This document shows positions 1-6,964 of a stretch of DNA of 9,445 nucleotides, one piece after another. Source of the stretch: an uncultured Fusobacterium sp. (GTDB taxonomy: Bacteria; Fusobacteriota; Fusobacteriia; Fusobacteriales; Fusobacteriaceae). The position numbers were made by a program, and so were the translations under genes. Every line of letters starts with the position of its first letter. The stretch's first letter is position 1. The notes under the pieces were generated by a model, which saw only the letters and a list, made by a program, of their open reading frames with translations, had not been told where the DNA came from and did not search any database. Location: the NCBI GenBank assembly GCA_900542625.1, contig UQOH01000075.1, positions 1 through 9,445 on the forward strand, read 5' to 3'.

Positions 1-37
1 TAATCTCGGAAATTTTATTCTTAATTATTATATTAAA

Positions 38-658
38 TTAAAAGTTAAATTTATATCCAACAGAAAGAGTTACTCTTGAGTTATTATAATCATCTTTCTC
101 TTGACTTCCTACTTTTACTTTAGACTTAGTTATTTTATACATAATATCTGTTGTGAAATTATTGTATTCCACTCCTGCTCCAATTCCAAAATATGCTCCA
201 TTGTCTACTTTAGTAGAAATTTCACGTTTTTTTCCATAAGTATATTCTAAATTTCCATTACTGTCATTAAAAGAATACCCTAAGTCCATTTTTATATATG
301 GTTTAATGCTGTGAAACTCTACCGGTACATTATATTTTCCTGTAACATAAACTGGTACTGAAGTATATCCTGACATTTTATATTCATCCCCAAGAACTGT
401 TTTATTCTTAGGACTTCTGTGATCCTGATAAGCAATTCCAAGTCCTAATTCAAAATCAGGATATATCTCTCTTGTTGCCTCTAAAGCAATTTCATAAGAA
501 AAATCATCAGATTTTTCATTAGTCATTTTTTCTCCTTCACTTTTTAAAACATCAAATTTATCCCAGATATCTGCTCCTGCTCTTAAATAAACATTTGTTC
601 CCTGTGCCATACTTACTGCAGATAAAACTGCCATTCCAACTAATACTTTTTTTAACAT
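38..658 (-). CDS. Outer-membrane beta-barrel protein (OmpW/opacity-like porin type)
   Basis: A 206-residue protein with an N-terminal signal peptide (two Lys, hydrophobic core, small residues up to about Ala18-Gly20) followed by alternating polar/hydrophobic strands rich in Tyr and Gly, for example around 91-96, 118-130, 153-165 and 195-206. The chain ends in an aromatic strand whose last residue is Phe (VGYKFNF), the signature of BAM-inserted outer-membrane barrels. Length and strand pattern suit a small 8-stranded barrel, but the precise family is an inference. Start: ATG at 658 has AAGGAG (666-671) seven bases upstream. It lies 33 bp downstream of the lipoprotein gene with no promoter visible between them, so the two are probably co-transcribed and both depend on the riboswitch leader at about 1087-1203. 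Likely role: cell-surface structure or interaction; substrate unknown. No convincing terminator is visible in the 37 bases after the stop. Confidence 0.8.
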   Translation of the reverse strand: MLKKVLVGMAVLSAVSMAQGTNVYLRAGADIWDKFDVLKSEGEKMTNEKSDDFSYEIALEATREIYPDFELGLGIAYQDHRSPKNKTVLGDEYKMSGYTSVPVYVTGKYNVPVEFHSIKPYIKMDLGYSFNDSNGNLEYTYGKKREISTKVDNGAYFGIGAGVEYNNFTTDIMYKITKSKVKVGSQEKDDYNNSRVTLSVGYKFNF

Positions 659-691
659 AATATCACTCCTTTTTTCTTAATTTATTTATTT

Positions 692-1060
692 TTAAAAATC
701 AAAACCTGAAAATCCTCTTATTCCGGTTGTAACAGATGTTGATTTTGATTTACTGTGTGTTTTTGAGCTTGTAACTCTCTGACTATTTGTCATGCCTCCG
801 AAAGACTGGCTGCTTGATACACTGTTTGAAACTGTTGTACTGCTTCTTTTTGTATTTGTTCTTGTTTTTGATATTCCTGTTCCTGCTATTAATTCAGGAT
901 AAGCTGCATAAAGAATTGCTGCTGCAGCTCTGTTGTATGATACAGCACTTGTTGTTCCCATACTGTTTGTACTGCTGTATATGTCTCCGTTTGTACACCC
1001 TGCTATAAAAATACCCACAAATAATACGATAATCTTTACTGCTTTTTTATACTTTCCCAT
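692..1060 (-). CDS. Small Ser/Thr-rich lipoprotein
   Basis: A 122-residue secreted lipoprotein of unrecognised family. The N-terminus has a Lys-rich start, a hydrophobic stretch (IIVLFVGIF) and a lipobox IAGC, giving lipidation at Cys22 if translation begins at 1060. An in-frame ATG at 1066 exists, but it abuts the GGAG of the ribosome binding site, whereas the ATG at 1060 has six bases of spacing, so 1060 is the better start. The mature part is low in complexity: Ser, Thr and Asn dominate, with a short Ala-rich segment (RAAAAILYAAYPELIAG) and many basic residues in the C-terminal half, ending GFSGFDF. No enzymatic motif is visible. It is first in a probable operon with the outer-membrane protein 33 bp downstream, under a c-di-GMP riboswitch-type leader, which suggests a role at the cell surface in adhesion or community growth. 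That role is inference from context only. Confidence 0.75.
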   Translation of the reverse strand: MGKYKKAVKIIVLFVGIFIAGCTNGDIYSSTNSMGTTSAVSYNRAAAAILYAAYPELIAGTGISKTRTNTKRSSTTVSNSVSSSQSFGGMTNSQRVTSSKTHSKSKSTSVTTGIRGFSGFDF

Positions 1061-1066
1061 TACCAT

Positions 1067-1072
1067 CTCCTT
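1067..1072 (-). promoter_or_regulatory. Ribosome binding site that decides the lipoprotein start
   Basis: On the minus strand the sequence reads AAGGAG, then ATG GTA ATG. The first ATG touches the Shine-Dalgarno motif with no spacer; the second is six bases away, a normal distance. This supports translation from 1060, two codons inside the longest open frame. Confidence 0.7.
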
Positions 1073-1086
1073 TTAATTTTTTAAAT

Positions 1087-1129
1087 AAAAAAGCTGCAAT
1101 TAAAAAGAATTACTCTTTTAATTGCAGCT
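1087..1129 (-). terminator. Intrinsic terminator, expression platform of the riboswitch
   Basis: On the minus strand the arm AGCTGCAATTAAAA (1129-1116) pairs perfectly over 14 bp with TTTTAATTGCAGCT (1105-1092), and six Ts (1092-1087) follow. There is no T-tract on the other side, so it acts only on minus-strand transcription. It lies between the promoter and the first gene, as expected for a regulated attenuator. Its 5' arm starts right after the GCC that closes the aptamer core, so aptamer folding and terminator formation probably compete. Confidence 0.85.
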
Positions 1130-1190
1130 GGCTGTCAGTTTAAAGACCCTGTAGCTTTGTGCCATAATGTTTCCATTACTTTACCAAAGG
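1124..1190 (-). promoter_or_regulatory. c-di-GMP-I (GEMM-I) riboswitch aptamer
   Basis: The minus-strand leader holds the ordered GEMM-I landmarks: GGTAAA (1184-1179, consensus GGCAAA), a hairpin TAATG-GAAA-CATTA capped by a GAAA tetraloop (1178-1165), CACAAAGCTACAGGGTC (1161-1145, consensus CGCAAAGCcacgGGxC) and GACAGCCAG (1136-1128). The Gs of GGTAAA include the base equivalent to ligand-contacting G20 of the Vibrio Vc2 aptamer, and the A equivalent to A47 is present in CAAAGC, which favours c-di-GMP over the G20A cGAMP-sensing variants. Weak points: the P1 pairing (GGTAA against CTGCA) is short and imperfect, and the joining strand appears one base shorter than consensus. The promoter upstream, the terminator directly downstream and the neighbouring GGDEF gene support the call. 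Because the terminator 5' arm uses the 3' strand of P1, ligand binding would be expected to prevent termination (an ON switch); that direction is inference. Confidence 0.82.
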
Positions 1191-1209
1191 ACTATTTAAT
1201 TATTTTTTA

Positions 1210-1238
1210 ATAATACTATATGTTTGCTCTAAAGTCAA
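1210..1238 (-). promoter_or_regulatory. Promoter of the riboswitch-lipoprotein-OMP operon
   Basis: On the minus strand -35 TTGACT (1238-1233) and -10 TATTAT (1215-1210) are separated by 17 bp, close to the sigma-70 consensus. Transcription would start near 1203, giving a leader of about 140 nt that contains the aptamer and its terminator. Confidence 0.75.
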
Positions 1239-1303
1239 GAAAATTTTTTATACTTTTTTAACATTTTTTCTTTTATCTTTTTAATTTTAAATATTTTTAA
1301 TAA

Positions 1304-1332
1304 TTGACAACAACTAAAAAATTTATTATTAT
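1304..1332 (+). promoter_or_regulatory. Promoter of the TPR-GGDEF gene
   Basis: -35 TTGACA (1304-1309), 17 bp spacer, -10 TATTAT (1327-1332). The predicted start near 1339 leaves a leader of only about 30 nt ending in AAGGAG five bases before the ATG. The -35 boxes of the two divergent promoters are about 65 bp apart, so a shared regulator between them is possible, but no operator is evident. Confidence 0.72.
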
Positions 1333-1370
1333 GTAATAGTATATTTATTTTTTTAACATAAGGAGATGTT

Positions 1371-3311
1371 ATGAAAAAAAAATCAATCTTTGCTTTTATA
1401 TTCGTAATAATCTTCAGCTTTTCTTTTTTCTTTTATTTTTTACCTTTATTTGAAAAAAACAGAAATTCATCACCTGCCTATAATATTATAAAAGAATATT
1501 CTTTAAATAATAAATTTCCTGAAAACTTTAATTTTTCTTCTTTCGACAAAGATTCTGCTGAATTTTATTTTTTTAAAGGATTAAAATATTACAGTGAAAA
1601 GGATATTGATAAAGCTGAAATTTATTTTAAAAAAGCTCAAAAATATAATAAAGCAGAACCTGCTCTTTCTGTTTATATAAATTTTTATCTTAACAGCTGT
1701 ATAGCAGAAAAAACAGGAAAAGGAGATCCAAAACTTATTAAAGCAGCTTTAGATACAATGGGAAAATATTCTTTTCTTTCAAATGATACAGAAACTATAT
1801 GGCAGTTAGCTTTAACAATGCTTGGAGATAACAGTTCCAGAGGAGAAATAATCTCTATTTTGGAAAAATATCTTGAAAATGCTGTTTCTTTGAAAATAGA
1901 AAATAAACTTATTATCAAAGGTAATATAGCTATGATAAGAATGGCAAACAGAGAATATGGAGAAAGTATATATGCCTATTATGAAATCCTCTCTGAATCT
2001 GAAAAAATAAAAGATTTAGATACCCGTTACAGAATTCAGGTAAAATCTCATGAATATCTTGGAAATATGTATTTTATTCTTGAAGATTACAATACTGCTA
2101 TAGCTCAATATAATAAAGCTATTTCTATTCCTATTGAAGATTTAAGTGAGAATGCAAAAGCAAAATACGGTTCTTATGTAAACAGATCTGAAAGCTATAT
2201 TCAGATTAAAGATTACACAAAAGCCAGAGAATCTTCTCTTGAAACAAAAAAGATTATCCCTTATCTTTCATCTGATTTAGCTGTAGGAGTAAAAGTTTTC
2301 AGATATAAAAATCTTCTCCTTCTTGAAAGCTATAGAAAAAATTTTAAGAGAGCTGAAATTTATTATAATTTCTGCCAGGAACTTTTAAAAATGGATAAAG
2401 GACATGCTTTTATCAATGCTGAAATGTATGTTGAACTGGCATATTGTGAAATGCTTATTCAGCAGAAAAAAATATATGAAGCAATAGATAAACTAAATCT
2501 TCTGCTGAAAAAAGACTTGGAAGAGGGCTGGGGATTTGATTCTTCAATTTATACAACACTCCTAAAACTTTATAAAGAAACAGGACAGTCTGAAAAGTTT
2601 TTTGCAACAGGAGAAAAGCTTCATTTTTCCAATAAAGATTTTAACGATTCTCTAAAAAAAGACTATCTAAATTTTGTAAAAAATTCATATACACTGGAAC
2701 AGTTAAAAAAAGAAAAAAGAATTTTTCATATAACAATTACTCTGCTTTGGCTGTTTGGATTATCAGCAACTGTTTTAATAATTTTTTCTGTTAAACATAT
2801 TTTCAGATTGAATAAAGACAACTCTACAGATGCTTTAACAAATGTCTATAACAGAAAATATCTCAAAGTTCTTGAAAAGCAAAAATTAAAAAAGCCTGTT
2901 CTTTTAGCTTTTGTTATGATAGATATTGATTATTTTAAAAAATATAATGATTTTTATGGGCACCCTGCCGGAGACAGTATCATAAGAAAAACTGCTGAAG
3001 TTTTGAAAGAAAGCATTAGAAAAGAAGACACTCTTTTACGTTATGGAGGAGAAGAGTTTCTGATTTTATTAGAAAATGCAGATATTAAAAATTTTGAAAC
3101 AATCTATTCAAAAATTATTGAAAATTTAAATAAACAAGATATCAAACATGAAAAATCTTTAGTTTCTGATAAACTTACTTTAAGTATGGGAGTTTCTTTT
3201 AATTATTTTACAGATAAACTTAATTTGAAAAAAGGGATTGAAGAGGCTGATAAAGCTCTTTACCTTTCAAAAGAAAAGGGAAGAAACAGATATACAATTT
3301 ATAAAAAATAA
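1371..3311 (+). CDS. Membrane-bound TPR-GGDEF diguanylate cyclase
   Basis: A 646-residue protein that should make c-di-GMP from two GTP. Order of parts: N-terminal membrane anchor (about 5-27), a long helical region with TPR-like units (clearest at 62-96, 226-256 and 264-296), a second membrane span (about 451-473), then a cytoplasmic GGDEF domain (about 484-646). The active-site motif is RYGGEEF (GGEEF 559-563); metal-binding acidic residues lie in MIDID (Asp518, Asp520); the substrate-contact motif FYGHPAGD follows at 528-535. RKED (550-553) sits exactly five residues before GGEEF, the classic RxxD product-inhibition site, so the enzyme looks active and feedback-controlled. With two spans, the TPR part would face the periplasm and act as the sensor; its ligand is unknown. 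Start: AAGGAG five bases before ATG 1371. It is divergent from an operon led by a c-di-GMP riboswitch. There is no EAL or HD-GYP phosphodiesterase partner in the window. Confidence 0.92.
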   Translation: MKKKSIFAFIFVIIFSFSFFFYFLPLFEKNRNSSPAYNIIKEYSLNNKFPENFNFSSFDKDSAEFYFFKGLKYYSEKDIDKAEIYFKKAQKYNKAEPALSVYINFYLNSCIAEKTGKGDPKLIKAALDTMGKYSFLSNDTETIWQLALTMLGDNSSRGEIISILEKYLENAVSLKIENKLIIKGNIAMIRMANREYGESIYAYYEILSESEKIKDLDTRYRIQVKSHEYLGNMYFILEDYNTAIAQYNKAISIPIEDLSENAKAKYGSYVNRSESYIQIKDYTKARESSLETKKIIPYLSSDLAVGVKVFRYKNLLLLESYRKNFKRAEIYYNFCQELLKMDKGHAFINAEMYVELAYCEMLIQQKKIYEAIDKLNLLLKKDLEEGWGFDSSIYTTLLKLYKETGQSEKFFATGEKLHFSNKDFNDSLKKDYLNFVKNSYTLEQLKKEKRIFHITITLLWLFGLSATVLIIFSVKHIFRLNKDNSTDALTNVYNRKYLKVLEKQKLKKPVLLAFVMIDIDYFKKYNDFYGHPAGDSIIRKTAEVLKESIRKEDTLLRYGGEEFLILLENADIKNFETIYSKIIENLNKQDIKHEKSLVSDKLTLSMGVSFNYFTDKLNLKKGIEEADKALYLSKEKGRNRYTIYKK

Positions 3312-3323
3312 TATTAAAAATGT

Positions 3324-3382
3324 CTGCGTAATTTATGCAGCGATACAGAATACAGAGCTGAAATCCTTATCAGGCTTTCAGC
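3324..3382. other. Two hairpins between the convergent genes
   Basis: The 120-bp gap between the ends of the cyclase and mnmH genes has two inverted repeats. CTGCGTA/TATGCAG (3324-3340) has a 3-nt loop, and on the minus strand TTTTT follows three bases later, which could terminate mnmH. GCTGAAA/TTTCAGC (3357-3382) has an inner CCT/AGG pair and a 4-nt loop but no T-tract on either side. They are plausible transcript-end structures for the convergent genes; neither is a textbook terminator. Confidence 0.4.
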
Positions 3383-3431
3383 CTCCTGCATCGATGAAAC
3401 AGCTGATATTTTTTCAGAGAAAATTTTATTC

Positions 3432-4466
3432 TTATTTTACGATAATTCCCTTTTTTAACAGATATTCTGCAACTCTGTCTGCTGCCTCATCTGTTGTGTT
3501 ATAAAATATATTTTCTTCGTACTCATATTTATTAATACTTACATCATAAAGAGGGTCATAATATTTATCCATTAATATCTCACTTAATTCAGCAATTTTT
3601 CCCTCTTCAAGAAGACTGCTGTAAGCATCATATCTTTCTTTGTTGATATATCTTCCAACCTTATCAAGACACTCTTTTAACTCTTCTATAGAAGCTCCTG
3701 CATAATCCTCCATGATTATTTTTACTCTGTTCTCCATAGACGTATCTATAATCAAATGATGACCGTTTAAAATAGAATCGTGGATTATTTCAGGAAGGTA
3801 AACATCACCTATTCTTTTGCTCTCGCTTTCAACAAGAACATACCCAGATTTGTTTTCAGAAAGACACTCATATATTTCTGATTCCAATCTTTTCTGACTC
3901 TGTTTTTTGGCCTCACACAATCCTCCGAAAAACGATCCTTTATGGTCTGCCATTTTTTCCAAATCCATTACAGAATACCCTCTCTCTGCCAGTTTTTCAA
4001 GAATTTTTGTTTTACCAACACCTGTTCTTCCATGAAGAACAACATACTTTATATTCTCATTTTTTTCAGGAAGATGTTCCATAATATAATTTCTGTATGC
4101 CTTGTATCCTCCTTCCAGCTTCAGTGTCTTATACTTTAAAGCATAAAAAATAGCCTCAAGAGAAGAACTTCTCATTCCTCCCCTTGCACAATAAAATACA
4201 AGCTTATCATATTTTTTTGACAGCTCGTTTATCTCTCTGAATATTTCAGGAAGTCTTTTAGATATTTTTTCTATCCCGATTTCTTTTGCTTTTTCTGATG
4301 ACTCTCTTACATAGGCAGTCCCGACTTCTGCCCTTTCATCATCAAGAAGAGCAGGAATATTCACAGCTCCGGGAATAGGAGATTCCTCAAATTCTTTCGG
4401 GCTTCTTGCATCTATTAAAATATAGCTTTTTAATTTATGTAAATCTTCAAATTTTATCGTTCTCAT
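3432..4466 (-). CDS. mnmH: tRNA 2-selenouridine synthase
   Basis: A 344-residue protein (Escherichia coli MnmH/SelU is about 20 residues longer) that replaces sulfur with selenium in 2-thiouridine at wobble position 34 of tRNAs, using selenophosphate, by way of a geranylated intermediate. The N-terminal rhodanese domain (about 1-130) has LIDARSPKEFEESPIPGAVNIP (17-38) and the catalytic Cys93 in FYCARGGMRS, followed by the family-typical LEGGYKAYR (117-125). The C-terminal P-loop domain begins with Walker A GRTGVGKT (146-153), then DHKGSFFGG (about 173-181), also family-typical. Start: GGAGGA (4477-4472) five bases before ATG 4466. It stands alone: divergent from nrdJ and convergent with the cyclase. 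The cell should also have selD (selenophosphate synthetase) and the 2-thiouridine pathway, neither of which lies here. The identification rests on both domains being intact. Confidence 0.93.
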   Translation of the reverse strand: MRTIKFEDLHKLKSYILIDARSPKEFEESPIPGAVNIPALLDDERAEVGTAYVRESSEKAKEIGIEKISKRLPEIFREINELSKKYDKLVFYCARGGMRSSSLEAIFYALKYKTLKLEGGYKAYRNYIMEHLPEKNENIKYVVLHGRTGVGKTKILEKLAERGYSVMDLEKMADHKGSFFGGLCEAKKQSQKRLESEIYECLSENKSGYVLVESESKRIGDVYLPEIIHDSILNGHHLIIDTSMENRVKIIMEDYAGASIEELKECLDKVGRYINKERYDAYSSLLEEGKIAELSEILMDKYYDPLYDVSINKYEYEENIFYNTTDEAADRVAEYLLKKGIIVK

Positions 4467-4487
4467 AAAAATCCTCCACTATTTTCT

Positions 4488-4516
4488 CTAATATATATTT
4501 TACATTAATTTATCAA
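4488..4516 (-). promoter_or_regulatory. Candidate mnmH promoter
   Basis: On the minus strand TTGATA (4516-4511) lies 17 bp from TATTAG (4493-4488), about 20 bases before the mnmH ribosome binding site. The -10 is a moderate match in very AT-rich DNA, so a shifted -10 is possible. Confidence 0.4.
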
Positions 4517-4586
4517 AAAATAAAATCACTTATTCTTTTTTTCTTTTTTCAAATATATTTTTTATATACTTTCAGAAACACAGACA

Positions 4587-4602
4587 AAACAATATATAGT
4601 AA
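4587..4602 (+). promoter_or_regulatory. NrdR box 1 upstream of nrdJ
   Basis: Compared with the known NrdR box (aCaCwAtATaTwGtgt), this site matches at 13 of 16 positions, with the core CAATATATAGT perfect. NrdR is the ATP-cone, zinc-finger repressor of ribonucleotide reductase genes and binds pairs of such boxes. It lies upstream of the nrdJ -35 region. Confidence 0.68.
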
Positions 4603-4622
4603 TATAAAGCAAAAAATATAGG

Positions 4623-4650
4623 TTTACTATACTAAATATTGTGGTATAAT
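4623..4650 (+). promoter_or_regulatory. nrdJ promoter with extended -10
   Basis: A perfect -10 TATAAT (4645-4650) is preceded by TGG, giving the TGN extended -10 motif. The -35 is a partial match (TTTACT, 4623-4628, 16 bp spacing), which an extended -10 can tolerate. The start is expected near 4657, 30 bases before the ATG. Confidence 0.75.
4629..4644 (+). promoter_or_regulatory. NrdR box 2, inside the nrdJ promoter
   Basis: Matches the NrdR box consensus at 13 of 16 positions (core CTAAATATTGTG). It is offset 42 bp from box 1, about four turns of DNA, as expected for paired NrdR sites on one face. It occupies the spacer between -35 and -10, where bound repressor would block RNA polymerase. 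Confidence 0.66.
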
Positions 4651-4686
4651 TTATTCAACGACTAAATTTTCAAGGGAGGTTTTTTC

Positions 4687-6957
4687 ATGGATGTTGTTGC
4701 ATGGCTTGGAGAAGAAAATAAACTTGGTTTCGATATATGGACCAAAAAATATAAATATGACGGAGAAACTTTTGTTCAATGGCTTGCCAGAATTTCCGGC
4801 GGAAATAAAGATGTTGAGCAGATGATTCTTAATAAAGAGTTTATCTTTGCAGGAAGAATACTTTCAAACAGAGGACTTAACAGAATAGGAAGAAAAGTTA
4901 CATATTCTAACTGCTATGTTGTTGCTCCTCCGGAAGATAATCTTGAATCTATTTTTGAAACTGCAAAAAAACTGGCAAAAACATATTCTTACGGTGGAGG
5001 ATGCGGAGTTGATATTTCTCAGCTTAGACCAAAAGGAACTGCCGTAAATAATGCTGCAAAGTATACAACAGGAGCTGTTTCTTTTATGGAACTTTATAAC
5101 CTGACTACTGATATAATAGGGCAGAAAGGAAGAAGAGGAGCTCTTATGATATCCATTGATATCAACCATCCTGATGTTGAAGACTTTATAAAAATAAAAT
5201 CAGATTTGAATAAAATACAAAAAGCTAATATCTCTGTAAGAGTTGACAAAAGATTTATGGAGGCTGTTTTAAAAAATGAAAAATTTACAACAGAGTTTGT
5301 TGTTGAAGACACAGGAGAGGTTTATAAAAAAGAGATAGATGCAGCTAAACTTTTCACTGAACTTGCAAGACAAAACTGGAACTATGCAGAGCCGGGAATT
5401 CTTTTCTGGGACAGAATTTCAAGCTGGAATCTTTTAAGTGAAGATACAGAGTTTTCATATGCAGGAACAAACCCATGTGCAGAAGAGCCTCTTCCAGCAG
5501 GAGGAAGCTGTCTTTTAGGTTCTCTTATTCTTCCTTCATTTGTTGATGAAGACAAAACATTTAACTTTGACAGACTGGCTGCAGCAGTGCAGAAATCTGT
5601 TAAAGCACTTAACGATGTTCTTGATGAAGGGCTTGAACTTCATCCATTGGAAGAACAGAGAGAATCTGTAAGAAAATGGCGTCAAATCGGACTTGGAATA
5701 CTTGGTCTTGGAGATCTTCTGATAAAAATGGAAATGAAATATGGAAGTGCAGAGTCTCTGGAATTCTGTGATAAAGTTGCAAGAGTAATAGTAAATAATG
5801 CTCTTAAGAAAAGTGCTCTTCTTGCAAAAGAATTTGGAGCATATCCAGGATATAAAAGAGAATTGATACTTAAATCTCCTTTCCTTTTGGAAAATGCAGA
5901 TGAAGATACATATAAAATGATAGAGGAATATGGATTGAGAAACTCTCAGCTCCTTACAATAGCTCCAACAGGTTCTATCGGAACTATGCTTGAAGTGAGC
6001 ACAGGAATTGAGCCAAACTTTGCATTTTCATATACAAGAAAAACTGAAAGCCTTCATGGAGAAGATAAGTATTATGAAGTGTTTATCCCTATTGCTAAAA
6101 ATTATATGGCTGAACATAATCTTACTTCTCAGGAAGAACTTCCTGAATACTTTATCTCTGCACAAAATCTTGACCCTATGTCAAGAGTAAGAATGCAGGG
6201 AGTATGGCAGAAGAGAATAGATGCAAGTATTTCATCTACAATCAACCTTATAAACAAAGCCTCTGTTGAAGAGGTGAGAAACCTTTATATTGAGGCATGG
6301 AAAAACGGTTTAAAAGGAATGACTATTTATCGTTCTGGCTGTGCAAGAGAGGGTATACTTACAGTTGAGCCTAAAAAAGAGGAAAAAACAGTAGAGGATA
6401 TTGCAGATAAGGCAAATGAAATTAAGAGAGGAGAGCTTAAACCTATTGCTCCAGATACAATCTATTATCCAGAAAGAATGCTTATCGGCTGCGGTAAACT
6501 GAAAGTTATGATTGGATATTCTCCTAGTGAAAAGTGTATTCAAGATATTTATGTTATAAGAAGCGGAACTGGCGGATGTGAAAAAAATATTCAAGCTGTT
6601 GCAATTTATATGTCTGGTATTTTAAGACTTGGAGGAAATCTGTTTATGCTTGAAAATGCTATTGCAGGTGTCAGCGGATGTACTTCTTTTGCTGTAGCAA
6701 GAAGTAAGGGACAAGAGCTTAGTCAAGGTGGAACTTGCCCTACTGCTATTCTTAATATTTTGAAAAAATTTGAAAAAGAAATGGGACTTACAAATTATAA
6801 AGAGGCTGCTGCAAAAATAGTTACTGAAGATGAAAAAGAATTCAGTGTAAAGCACTCTGATTTTAAAAACCCCATATGTCCTGAATGTGGAGCAGAACTT
6901 GAAGTAACAGGCGGATGTTTTACTTGCAGAAACTGCGGGTATTCTAAATGTGAATAA
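4687..6957 (+). CDS. nrdJ: Adenosylcobalamin-dependent ribonucleotide reductase (class II)
   Basis: A 756-residue enzyme reducing ribonucleotides to deoxyribonucleotides with a radical generated from coenzyme B12, independent of oxygen. The catalytic set is complete: NPCAE (262-266) supplies Asn262, radical Cys264 and Glu266. The redox pair is Cys76 (SNCYV) and Cys275 (GGSC), at nearly the same spacing as Cys133/Cys322/Cys333 of Thermotoga NrdJ. PTGS (427-430) is the phosphate-binding loop. A TSCPD domain follows (about 580-690: GCGKLKVMIGY, GTGGCEKN, SGCTS). The C-terminus is a Cys-rich zinc ribbon (731/734, 744, 747/750, 755) that probably includes the cysteine pair that re-reduces the active site. 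No N-terminal ATP-cone is seen. Start: AGGGAGG (4673-4679) seven bases before the ATG. It is a single-gene unit: own promoter, two NrdR boxes and a terminator right after. No cobalamin riboswitch precedes it. Confidence 0.95.
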   Translation: MDVVAWLGEENKLGFDIWTKKYKYDGETFVQWLARISGGNKDVEQMILNKEFIFAGRILSNRGLNRIGRKVTYSNCYVVAPPEDNLESIFETAKKLAKTYSYGGGCGVDISQLRPKGTAVNNAAKYTTGAVSFMELYNLTTDIIGQKGRRGALMISIDINHPDVEDFIKIKSDLNKIQKANISVRVDKRFMEAVLKNEKFTTEFVVEDTGEVYKKEIDAAKLFTELARQNWNYAEPGILFWDRISSWNLLSEDTEFSYAGTNPCAEEPLPAGGSCLLGSLILPSFVDEDKTFNFDRLAAAVQKSVKALNDVLDEGLELHPLEEQRESVRKWRQIGLGILGLGDLLIKMEMKYGSAESLEFCDKVARVIVNNALKKSALLAKEFGAYPGYKRELILKSPFLLENADEDTYKMIEEYGLRNSQLLTIAPTGSIGTMLEVSTGIEPNFAFSYTRKTESLHGEDKYYEVFIPIAKNYMAEHNLTSQEELPEYFISAQNLDPMSRVRMQGVWQKRIDASISSTINLINKASVEEVRNLYIEAWKNGLKGMTIYRSGCAREGILTVEPKKEEKTVEDIADKANEIKRGELKPIAPDTIYYPERMLIGCGKLKVMIGYSPSEKCIQDIYVIRSGTGGCEKNIQAVAIYMSGILRLGGNLFMLENAIAGVSGCTSFAVARSKGQELSQGGTCPTAILNILKKFEKEMGLTNYKEAAAKIVTEDEKEFSVKHSDFKNPICPECGAELEVTGGCFTCRNCGYSKCE

Positions 6958-6964
6958 TGTAAAG

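Noticed and set aside
787..1008. Plus-strand open frame rich in Leu and Cys opposite the lipoprotein gene
   Set aside because: Antisense shadow of the Ser/Thr-rich lipoprotein gene; no promoter or ribosome binding site.
3238..3504. Plus-strand open frame overlapping the end of the cyclase gene and the end of mnmH
   Set aside because: Out of frame with both well-supported genes, no ribosome binding site, and it runs through the intergenic hairpins.
4467..4686. Possible cobalamin riboswitch before the B12-dependent reductase
   Set aside because: The nrdJ leader is only about 30 nt from the predicted start to the ATG, and no B12-box-like sequence is seen.
4864..5312. Minus-strand open frames inside nrdJ
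   Set aside because: Shadows of the nrdJ coding sequence; composition is low-complexity Ser/Ile/Phe typical of reversed AT-rich codons.
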